Notes under the pieces: model-generated | The model's input: the letters and a program-made list of their open reading frames with translations, nothing else | What the model was told of the DNA's origin: nothing | The model's database searches: none | Shown here: in pieces, positions 14,701-26,600 of the stretch | Numbering within the stretch: position 1 is the stretch's first letter | Layout: every line of letters begins with the position of its first letter | Program-made: the position numbers and the translations under genes | Source of the DNA: Struthio camelus | Taxonomy: Eukaryota; Chordata; Aves; Struthioniformes; Struthionidae | Length of the DNA stretch: 64,000 bases | Direction of reading: 5' to 3' | Assembly: GCF_040807025.1 (NCBI RefSeq) | Contig: NC_090944.1 | Span: 118,808,738-118,872,737, forward strand

Positions 14701-17700
14701 GCGCTTACCTGTGTTATTGCATGAGGAGTATTAGCTGGAACTAGAGATTGTTGCTAGAGGGGGAGGTGGTGGCTCCCTGAAGGAACAGTGGAGCCTGAGA
14801 GTTCCTATCAAGCCTCCGTAGGCTTTGAAGTTTGGATCATTCCTGTTTACTTCTTACTCCGTGTTGCCAAGAAATCTGAGCTAAGATTCTTTTTTTTTTT
14901 TTTTTTTTTTTTGGAAAAACAACATCTTAAAATTAGTTGTTATGTCCTTGTTTAGAAATCTACTTGATCTTTTTAAAATGCTGGGTTTTAAAAACCCAGA
15001 ATGTCTAATTTACTTAAAAGCAGAATGCATGCCTATCTGAGAGCATTTAGATTTAAGAGATGATTACCTACAGCTTGTGATACTAAGAAATGTTTTTCTG
15101 TGCTCTAGGGAGTATGTAGTCCAGCACTGTAGTAGCCAAAAACGATGGCATTTTCATCTTTCAGAGAGAATGTTGATCACGAATATGTTTCCTTTTATCT
15201 GCGTGTATTCTTTTATGGCATCTTTCCATTCCAGGCTTACTCATACGTATAGTCAGCTCTTGAGAGAGAATGAAGTCCTGCAAACCGATCATAAGAATTT
15301 GAAAACATTATTGAACAACTCCAAACTAGAACAAACACGGTTAGAAGCTGAGTTTTCTAAACTCAAAGAACAGTACCAACAACTGGATATTACATCTACA
15401 AAACTGAATAATCAATGCGAGGTATGTAAGAATCATGCCCTTTTTTAATGGGTGTTATTGAAATATTTATTATACTTACATAATTGTATTTTTAGATCCA
15501 TAAAATCATTTGAAGTATTTGAAAGTTACTCCTTTGCTTTATAGATAACAAAGTAGGTTTGAAGACAGATGAATTTGCCGGAGGTACTCTTTGTTTTACA
15601 TGTGTAGAGCTGTTGCCAACAGGAGTTAAGAGTGCTCAGCTCTTCTGAATATAAGATTTTGTTCGGTTGGTTGTGGCTTTTATCTAATAATTCTGTGATA
15701 AGACCCTTAGAAAAGTCGTACTTACGAAGAAGTATAACCTAATTCAAATTGTAGTCACATTCTCAATCCAATACAGCAATTTAAAGCTCATCTAAAAAAT
15801 GAAGGGAAACGCTTCCTTCCTTTCCTCTCCCCCTCCCCCCCCCATTGTTATATGATCCATAGTGATACAAGAAGTTTGAACTGAAGTAAATTTCCTGACT
15901 CTTCCATATTTTAAAATTGGGGCTCGTGTGTTAGGTGAACTGTATTAAGCTAGTTAAAGTGTCAAAGAGGCTTTTATCAGTTGAGTCATAACTTAGTTAA
16001 GGTTTTTTATCTGAGCTGACTATCCTTTACAGACCTGCTTAAGTTCTCTTGATAATCTCATTATCTGTGTGTCAAATGTGCTCACTTTATATGCATGCAC
16101 TGTTTCATATGTTTTAACAGTTGCTTAGCCAGCTTAAAGGAAATCTGGAGGAGGAAAACAGACATTTACTAGATCAAATTCAGACATTAATGCTACAGAA
16201 TAGAACATTACTTGAGCAAAATATGGAAAGCAAGGATCTCTTCCATGTAGAACAAAGACAGTACATGTGAGTAGTAAAAATAATGAAATTATTGTGATGA
16301 GGGCAGTCACACTAATACCTAGAAGTAAAAACAGCTTTTGTTTTATATAGGAATGATGCATGTGCTACTTAGGAAAAGTTTCTTCTTTTAAAATAAAATT
16401 TTAAAAGTAAATAATTTAAACTAGGGACATTATATTTTTAGCTATAACGAATCAGTGCGACTGGTTTCATTGTTGAGGTAAATGTCTAATGAAAAATGTT
16501 ATTGCTCCCTCATTCTATTACAAACAAAGATCCTAGGTTTTTTTTGAAAACTGTAACCTTTTTTTAGTGCATTTGAGAGAAAAGAAAATGTATTCATTTG
16601 AACAATTCTGTTGCTGCCTATTTTTAATAGTAAGGCATATATACTGATTGTATATTAACAGCCAATGAAAATTTTTACAGTTATGTATCACTGTTAATCG
16701 TAAGACTGAGAATTTTCTGCATCCCTCTTTCTTGACTTTTTTCAACAAGAAAAATAAATATTATATAAGAATTCCTCATGAAAATGTCAGCTTTCAGATA
16801 TCCAGAGGAGCATGCTTCACACACATAATGTGTACGTTTCGGAAGTATACGTTGTAATTAATTTCTGTTTACAGTGATAAGTTAAATGAATTGAGGCGGC
16901 AGAAGGAGAAATTGGAGGAGAAGATAATGGATCAGTATAAATTTTACGAGCCATCCCCCCCAAGAAGGTACTGCTTGAATATGTTATAAACATAAATCTA
17001 AATCCCAGAATACCCATTCTGTTCCAGGTGAAAGTAAAGTTTTCCTTTAACTTTGGGGGAGCAGAATCATGTCTGTGTTCTCGCATACAAATTAAGAAAA
17101 AATGAAGACAAAAGTAATGTATTGCAGATGCGGTAAATGTATTGCACTGTATTATTGCTAACAGGAGAGGCAACTGGATTACTCTGAAAATGAGGAAGCT
17201 GATAAAGTCGAAGAAAGATGTTAACCGGGAGCGTTTGAAGTCTCTGACCCTCACACCTACCCGTTCAGAATCCAGTGAAGGATTTCTTCAGCTGCCCCAC
17301 CAGGACAGTCAGGATAGCTCCTCCGTGGGCTCAAACTCTCTTGAAGATGGCCAGACGCTGGGGACCAAAAAGAGTAGTAGTAAGTACTGCAGAACGTTTT
17401 TTCTCTTTTAGTACTCTTTGGTTAAATGTCTTTCCGATTGTGATTGAAAAGTAAGGGGTGCTCAGAAAAGCCTACGTGGTTTGGAATTTTTTTAAAGATA
17501 ATTTGAAAGTCTTTAGGAACTGAGCTGGAATTCATTTATTCATTTATTGACAAAATTTATACTGGCTTCAGACTCCTCCAGTGTTTGGGTAGATACTAGT
17601 TTTTAGCATTTCTGTAGCTCTAAATAGAAATGTTAAGATATATTTGCAGTACTTAGGGAAGATGAACTTGTCAGTGTTATTGGAACAGAAACGCAGAAAT

Positions 17701-20700
17701 TTGGATAGAATATCAAAAGCTGCCACCACTTGTGTCCTGCTTTGTTTCTTCTTCTTGTCCCAGTATGAATCCTTCCCCTTGTCTTTGAAAGTGCCTGTCC
17801 AAGTTGTGGCTGCACTGACGTCCTTTAGTTGTTCAGAAGATCTTCTGTCTGAAGATATTCCTCCAGCGTCTCTCAAAAATCAGTGATGAAGATTTTTGGC
17901 GACGTGTTAGAATGCAATAGGACGACTTTACATAGGGACATGAACTGTTAAAAAGATCTGAATTGTTACTGATCCTAAAGAGAGAATTAGAAACTTAGGA
18001 GGGAGAGGCTGAGGAGTGGTACTGAGGTGAGATTTGGATGTTCCCAACACAATTCACTGAAATCGAACGAGCCTGACGGCAGTCCTGCAAGGATCCCCGC
18101 AGTATGAAAGGCCAGATTCTGTGAAGCACGTACATGTGTATCTGTTTCTTTTGTTATCCACTATTTGTAGGATCATGAACAATTAAATTTCTAGTAATTT
18201 GAGAGGTAGTGTTGCAGTCAAGTTATCAAGTTGTAACGATTCTATTTTATTAATGATGCGCCAAGAGAGTTGGTTGCACCCGTAAAGCATCAGTATACAT
18301 GTGTATTAACAGTCACGTAAAAACTTTAAAATACCATTTTAAAATGTAATGTCTCGAGTTTCAAAACACATCAGGTTGGTATTCCATTTTTTGTCTCAGC
18401 TATGAATTTGCTGTATTAGAAATGATTAAAGTTCTTGAGACGTATTTTTTTTTCTTTTGAGCTTATGGCATGAGCTTAGTCAGAATTAAAAGCATCTGAA
18501 AGCACTACTTCAGGGAATCTTAAAATCAGATTTGTATTTTTTAAATAACTGCAGAAAATAGTAAGTTTGAGAATACTTATTACTTTCATTGCTGACTTAT
18601 CAATATGGAAAGCTTAGCGTTCTTCAGCGTAAGCTGATCAAAAGATCAACTGTAGCCAGTTGTTATGTTACCAGTGGACAATTGAGATGCACCTATTACA
18701 GAGCAGTCTTTTAAAGGGCATGGATTCTTTCCAGATAAACTGAATAGGTTTTCAGGAGTGCATCTAATGCTTTTCAGTCTACGAGGCCGAACTAGAAATG
18801 CTCTCAAGTAAAGCAAAAAAAAATCTCCAACTTCCAATCAAAAACAAACCAACCCCCCACACATTTAAGAAAACAAACTTAAATACAAACCTTAAAATAC
18901 GCGTAGTGTGGATAGCATGTCCTCAGCACTGTTCCGCTCAACAGATCATCTGTTGCCTGCACTAATTTTCTTATGTAGCCAGAGCTTGTAACTCAGCCAG
19001 ACCGGTAACCAGCCAGGCCAATCCTAAATTGCTTTTTTCTGTTTCCTTGGTCTTACTAGTACAAAAAGAATTTATTTATTTATTTTTGTATCAATTGACA
19101 TTTAGCGTTTTTTCAGGAATGTTGCCTCAGCTAATGGATAGGATTCTAGGATATTAAAAAAAAAAAAAAAAATCTATCTTGCTGGGAGAAATAACGTAGT
19201 ACATCTAGTCACTTGTGAAGAAGGAAGCTGAGTGAGAGAGGTTGAATGCGCTTGTCTTGAGCAAAGCTGTTTATCTATGGACAATTATATATATATATAT
19301 ATATATACATATATGCATATACACATATATTTTAAAATCAATTAAATGGAATCCTGTGAAACCATTCAACAAACTCAGGAGCGGTACTCCATGACTGTCT
19401 GGCAGCATCATAGTAACTGAGGTACTCAACACATCAGTAGCAGTTACACCACTTGTCTGTGGAGCTCTGTGAAGGTGGTTTAGTAGGAGCGGTTAGTGTC
19501 CTACATTAGTCCTGCTGTGTTTGGAGAAGTGACTCCTGGGAGGTTTTGATCATTTCTGATGGTGAGATACATAAAGATCAGCATGTTGAAAGGCTCTTTA
19601 CTTTCCCATAGTAGAGTTATAATTGTACTCTGTCGGATGATGCTAGTAATGAACCTAGATTTTTATTTGGTGCCTCCTATTTCATTTCCTTGTGCTATTT
19701 GTTAGAGGTGTATAAAGCAGTCTTAACTCACGTAATCAAAATAGTGGTTTTGGTTGGGCTTCATCCTGTCTAACTTCAGGCGTTTCCCCAAAGTCTAATT
19801 TAAAAGCTCAGTCAGTGTAGATTCCCTCGTTACTCTTTAGATGGAGACAGGCAGCTCCAAAGGATGGTTCAGATTTTGGTTAGGCTAATCGACACTCTAC
19901 AGTTTCCAATATCCTTTGCGAGGAACCTAGGACAACTGCATTCCGAAGCTGGCTGCATACAGCAGCTTCTAGTTATTGGAGTAAGTCTAGGCTCATTTTT
20001 TCATTTATGTGATGACTTTTCCTTTTTCATATCAGTGAGCAGATACTTTACCCAGTCCCTCTTGCTAAATAAATCTGAGGTCCTTCTGAAGAAACCACGT
20101 TACAAGGAATGATGCAGTGTTCTTCCTTGTTACGGTGGCTGATCTTCGAAAGAAGTGTGAAGTTATTCAGACCTCATTAATGTTTTACTCCATGGACCTC
20201 GTTCATATTCCCTTTAATCCCCGTTTATTTCTCCACAAGCTGGAAGGGTTCTGGATTCTAACCCTCCATTACAGGCCACCTCAGAAACAACAGGTTTTTG
20301 ATAGGATTTGGATAAATTAGGTGCATAGTCAGCGCTGACGATCTTACTGAGACAGTTTGTGTCTGACGAAGTTAAGAGGAGACTATCTCAGTGCAAGAAG
20401 CGCCGGTAGCGGTGTGCGTTTTGCAGTCTCTTTCTTCTGCCTTTCGGATGACACTAAATGGTAAATATTGAGGTATTATGGCTTATTTCTTTTCTCCAAA
20501 AAGTGACTTGGTGGTAGTGGCTTCCATTGAAAGACATTACAGGAAAGAAGATCTGTAAGTTGCCTCCTGCCTATGCAGATGTTCAAGCATTGTGGCTTTT
20601 CATACTGGCTGAAGGGAATTTTATGTAAGGGAGGAGAAGGGTTCTCTGCCACACTTGTCTATTAATTTTTTGCGTCTGTGAATGGAGGTAGTTAGAGAGG

Positions 20701-23636
20701 GAGCGTTCGGGTGAAAGGTTATCCTGTATGTCCTTCAGAAGGCAAGAGAAGGCACAGTTTCATTCCCCAAATTGCAGTCACTCTGGCACAATGTAGCTGT
20801 ATTCTTAAAAGCTACAAGACAGAGTGTCTGACACAAGTGATCTTTGAGACATACAGGTTTCCGGGGAGGAAACCTATCAGAGGAAGGGAGAGAGAACGAT
20901 TCCAAAATGAATTATTCTGCTACCACCACTGATAAATGGATTCACTGTGTGAAATCTGTAGATTTGCTTCTGAAGATGACGAAGGTAGAGAATGCCTTTT
21001 TACGTAATGCGTGATACCCTTGCATGCAAAAGTTTTCGAGGGACCTGTATGTACTCTTAGAAGGACCGGGGATCTTGGCACAAAAATCAGGTTACACCAT
21101 TGTGAGAAAAAAAACAGTACCTGAGGTCGTTTGCATCCTTCTGACAGCACAGCTTTCTCAGCGCACAGGTAGATAGGGGATAGATCCCCCCTGCCACTGT
21201 CACCGTTGCTATATTCATGGAGTGCTTGGAGGCCTTTTTTGGTCCCAGGAACCCTCTTGAAAGGGGGGGGCATTTGTATGACTGAATGCATAAAGCACAA
21301 ATCTGAAATCCTGCAGGCAGTGTGGACATGGTATGCGTCTCTGGTTGCAAAGTTTCGCCTTTGCTTTTCATAGCTGCATGCCCTGGTTGGATCAGGGGAT
21401 GAGAGATACTGTTCTGAGCTTTTGCATAGAAAAGATTTTTTTTTTTTTTTCCTGTGGAGAAAAACAGATTACTTTTGCTAGCTTCCACTTCATACATTTC
21501 AACTTATCAACCATGTCCCAAGAAATTAAGCTTTCATCTTTAAGCAGTACAGTGAGGTATCATGGTACCAGCAGCAGGTGCATTGTATCACAGTGGAAGT
21601 GAGAGAGGTTTACTGGGGTCCATTGTTTACCATCAAAACGTTCAGAAGATGTCTTCCTAATGTTTTTTTGTGTTCAGGAGTGGAATGATTTGGAGATTTT
21701 AATATATCCAAACAGAATTCCAGAAACTGTCTGTTTCTGGCACACGGTTAGTAGATTTACAGAACACGATTTCCTGATCAGCGGAGGAAGTGTGCAATAC
21801 TTACTGTCCATTTTCCACGCAGAAAGCTAGAACATGTTGTCAGAACGCCCAAAAGTTACTGATTATAAGTGGAGTTCTTTGAGTAGATGGTTGCTTGAGG
21901 TCAAGATAGTCCTTCTGCTATCCCCAGTTTTTAAAAGTCTGTTGGAATTAAAATGTGAAGAACTATGACTGACTAGGCTAAATTTCATGTTTCTGTTTTT
22001 TCGGTTACTCTTTCTTCTGCAGCTCTGCCATTACAATGATGTTTTTTTGCAGGTCATGTTTTAGCCATATCTGGTGCAGTAATTACTATGCAGTCTCGCA
22101 AGAAGGATGCATTTTACTGAAGGATAGATTTTGATGCAGCCTTGTGTAGCATCCCAGGACATCAGTAGCCGCAGTTGAAGTATTGTGTTAGGTACAGTTG
22201 CTGAGGACCATAAATCAGTCCTTTTGGTGGCGATCTTTGTTAACGAACAAGAATCAGAGATGACCCAAATGATTCTTGCCCATCCTCTGGTAACTTTTTA
22301 ACAAGATTAAGGTGGACTTCAAGAGAGAAATTATCTTGCCTATACAAGATTAGAGTAGTAACAAAATAACCATGTTTGACCAGGGCAACAAGTAGTAGTA
22401 GAAACGGAACAAAACTACCTCCTTGCTTTGTCACTAGCGCTAAAACTATTTAGTTATTTATCTATTAGAAAACTAGTCTAATGCTGTTCCTCGTATTGGC
22501 GGGAAGCTGTTCAAAGCGACATGCTTTTATATACAGCTAAATAGACAAAATGCATACTTCCTTTATGGGAGAGTTAGCAGCCTCTCCCCTTTGTTTTAGC
22601 CAGTTATCATCTATTTTGGCCTCATTTTCAGCTTATTTTCTCAGGGACCAGTGCTTGTTGATTTGGAAGAAAACGTATCAGAAAGCTGATTATTTTTAAG
22701 TACCTATAAGTACTTAGAGATAAAGAAATATTGTTAATTATGTAGTGAATAATTCAAAGATTAAAATATATGCTTAATATACTTCTATCGTGTGTAGATA
22801 GCACATAAGGACTTCTTTTTCTCCCTGTTCCTCCCCACCCCATGTCATAAGGAACTAATACACCAAGATACTTGCAGTTGCTCTCTGATCTAGATACAAT
22901 TGTGTTCGAGATACGATTGTGTTCAGAACTTCTGCCTTTGTTTTTGGCACTTGAGACTATGCTACTCATGCACCGGAAGCTGTAAAATGTATTGCTTTTG
23001 TTTTTCCTATAGTGTTCTGAGCTATGTTTTAGAGCCATGTTGCATTGGAGGAGATCTCCCTCTGCTCCTCCCCCAAGAGTGGAGAGCACTGAAGCAGATC
23101 TAGCTAATTCATATGTACCCACTGAAGGTTTTGTAGGTAACGGAGAAAAGGTATTCTGTGTGTGGTAAGTTCTGTCACGCTTCACAGAACTGCTGTTAAC
23201 TGGCAGGCATGAGCTGTGAGGCCGAGTAGCTGAAGCCAGTTCCAGAAGAACAAGCGGGCACCAAAGAACTTCTTTTAGAAGAACTCTGCTGAAAATGCTA
23301 ATTGTGGGAGACAGCAAGTAAATCAAAACAATGTAAAATCTTCTGTAAAAAGAACTACAAATGTGTCTTAACACTACTGTCTCCCTTGTAGCCTCTCATT
23401 ATACGTTTTCTTCTTTATATTAGAGACAGTCTTTATACCCTATACTTGTATAACACCCGGTGTGGCAGAGCTCTGGTTTAGGACTTGGGCTACTGGACAC
23501 TCTTTGAAGACTAAAGTAAACTTCTAACTCTAAGTGCAAACATAAAATAATATGATGGAGAGGAATATTTATTTGTATCAGAGTAGTTCATGTGCACTGG
23601 TAAAAATGCGTGTGTGTGTGTGATACATTTATATAA

Positions 23637-23667
<31 letters not shown>

Positions 23668-26600
23668 AAAATAAAAATACATACATGCATGCACACATAT
23701 ATACATCTATACTGCTTGTATAAAATATAAACTGCTGTATAATAAGCCACTGATTGAACAGAAAATCAAGGCAAATGACAAAGCACCTGTCCCAGAAATC
23801 ACTTTGGAGAGGTAAAATAGGCATACCTTTGGCTGACAGGCTGGCCTGCGCTGCTCTTACATCTGCATAAATAAGAACTTCTTAGCATTTCATTATGCAT
23901 TTCTTTCTGAATCTTACATCCCCTTTTTTTGCATGTAGCTCCTGTATCCTTGGCAGTCAGCTGACACATTTATCTGATGCTTCATCAGGATGAAGGTGTC
24001 TGCCAGTAATCAGTTACTAATGCAGAATAGTTGAATCTAAGGACAAGATTAATTTGTTATTTCCTCCCCTCCCCTATCTTTGAATACTATTTGTGGTTTT
24101 AACTCTCTATTTCCTGATATTGTGTATGTTGTTTTTTCTAATTCCATCCAAAATGTTTCAGCAATGGTCTCATTTAGGTTTTTGGTTTTTTTTTTAACTT
24201 TTGGTATTTTAAAGTTAAATTTGTATACCATTCCAGCTAGTAAATATTTTTATTACCGATATGAAGTGGATTATTTCAGTTAAATATTAAAATATCTGCA
24301 CTCAAACACAGCTGCTTGAACATAAGATCTGTATAACTTTTATATAAAACAGTGGGTGATAGAAATTGTTAAAGAGTACATAATATAATAAATGAATATT
24401 CATAAAATATTAATTTTACTATTACAGATTCAGGGGAAAAAATGTACCAAAGTCACTGACCTAATCTCAAAAAATAACGATATGACTATATTTTAAAGTA
24501 GATGTTTACTTAACTCACAGATACTTTGATTTCAAGCTTTTTTTTTTACTTCATTGCTTCATTTTTTACTACTTTATGTTGAAATGTGTTTTTTCAAATA
24601 GTAGAAAAGATCAATTTGTGTAAGTGTCTGCAGAGAAGTTACATTATTTTTCAAGAACTTGGCAGTTAAAATTTTCGAACTGTATTACACACTTCACCGT
24701 TGTTTTGGGTGCATTTCTGAGTATATTAAAGTTTTCATAGTGTAGTTTTCATATTTCATTATCACGCAGAAGCATGAGAATGATAGTATTTAGCGTAGCA
24801 TACATAGCTTAAACTCAGACATTCATTTCTGTCCTTAGTTTCAACATTTAACTTCCATCTGTTCTTCTCCCTTTTTTCTTTCATTTCCCTGTTTCCGTTT
24901 TTCCTCATGCTATGACATAAAAGTGGTTGCACTGAAAAGACTGCCCTTTTTGAGGAACAGACCGAAGGAAAAAGACAAAATGAAGGCCTTCTACCGTCGC
25001 TCCATGTGTAAGACTTTATGACAGTTCAGCTTCTTTTAAATGGCTACACTGGCTTCCATTACTAATTTTTCACTAACCTCTCCCTGGACTGCGCTGTTTT
25101 TTTTCCACCTATTTTGCAGTGTGCAAGTCCTGCTACAATACAAGGAGCTGGAGCTTTTCTTTTTTTTCCTCCCCTCTCCTCTTTTTTTTTTTTTTTTTAA
25201 AAAACTTTGGCACTGAATACTTTATGTATGTGCGCACACATACACACATTTACACTCACAGACACATGCATATAAACATATAGATTCAGTGCATTTGATT
25301 ACATCTATTTGTGCATATTTTCTATATACATGTGCATATGTGTATATAAATTTACAGTGCACTCTAATATAAATAGTTTTAAATTACACATTTCATAAGC
25401 CATTTGTTAAGCAATTACTACAATTTTTTGTGTCTTTTAAAGAGAGTGTAGAAAAAGTAGAAATATAAGGTGGTCTGTCACTCTTCAGGTATTCTTCCGT
25501 TCTTGTGAAAATTTTTGTTTTGTTTTTGTTTTGTTTTTTTTCAATGAAGGATTTAGTCTAGTTTTGTGAAGTAAAGGTGAATATCATCAGATCTCATGTT
25601 TTTCAGATCCTTTTATTTATTATTGTGCAAAATACAGCATCCCTGCAGTAACCTGCACTGTACAAGGATCCTTATCATTGTTGACATTATATTGTATTAG
25701 CATTTCTGGCCATTTTATCCTCATTCATTCCATTTTATCATTGCAAAACAGCATATCAAAGCTTCTAACTTATATATTACATATCATTGCCGCACAAGCA
25801 TGGCAGTTTTACCTAATCAAATCAGTTCTAAGAGCCATACTGAACTGAAAGAAGTCTCTGACTTAAAACACTCTCATGCATTGAGCTGATTGCATGTCAT
25901 AACATGGGTGATCTTGTGTTTGTACCTTAAAATATTCAGTGTGCTTTAATGCTTAGAAAACTGTCAAACATTTTACAATACAAAATAAGAACAAAAGCAA
26001 ATACATTGACCATGCTGATCATTTGCTTTCATTTGCATCCCAGCCATGAATGACCTGGTGCAATCCATGGTCCTAGCAGGAGGACAGTGGACAGGTAGTT
26101 CTGAGCATCTGGAGGGTCCTGATGATATATCTGCGGGTAAAAGGAGAAAAGAATTGGGAGCTATGGCCTTCTCTACTACAGCTATCAACTTTGCAACTGT
26201 CAACTCTTCTACAGGCTTCAGATCGAAGCAGTTGCTAAATAATAAAGGTATAGGTAGAAGCTTTTTGCACCGTGATGTGATTATGTGTAACAGCAATTTC
26301 ATATAAATCCTGGTGTTTTTTTTAATATGTTTTAAGATTTTCAGCAAGAAGCAATGTGAATAATTGAATTGCAATTCTGAGATACTGAATAAGTTCAATA
26401 ACGGTAGCTGTAAAATACTTCCGAATTTTCCCTACAGAAATGTTACATAAGTGAAGATGGGTTGGGTCAAAAATTATTTTTATTAGATTTTACGGATTAT
26501 AAATATGTCAATCTTTTTGTAGTAATTTTGTTTTACATCATCTTTTATGTCATTGTGTATAGATACTACATCCTTTGAAGACGTAAGTCCACAAGGTATT

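Larger units (their letters stand above)
17380..24923 (+). other. CCDC88A large intron (7.5 kb)
   Basis: The largest intron in the window, upstream of the 84-nt cassette exon. It holds TA dinucleotides at about 19285-19330 and TG/TA dinucleotides at about 23608-23667. A 206-codon antisense open frame (22754-23374) has no recognisable motif. No transposon identified. Confidence 0.7.

Noticed and set aside
15077-15234. Possible upstream extension of the CCDC88A exon at 15235
   Set aside because: The frame is open but non-heptad and hydrophobic, and the acceptor at 15234 joins in phase exactly as in human girdin.
16817-17254. 145-codon minus-strand open frame
   Set aside because: It overlaps two well-supported CCDC88A exons on the opposite strand and has no recognisable features.
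22022-22052. Possible microexon between ttctgcag and ttttgcag
   Set aside because: In the phase required it contains an in-frame TGA, and the downstream donor would be weak.
25891-25896. TGCATG as a regulator of the 84-nt cassette exon
   Set aside because: It lies almost 900 nt downstream of the cassette; too distant to claim without evidence, and a single hexamer is expected by chance.
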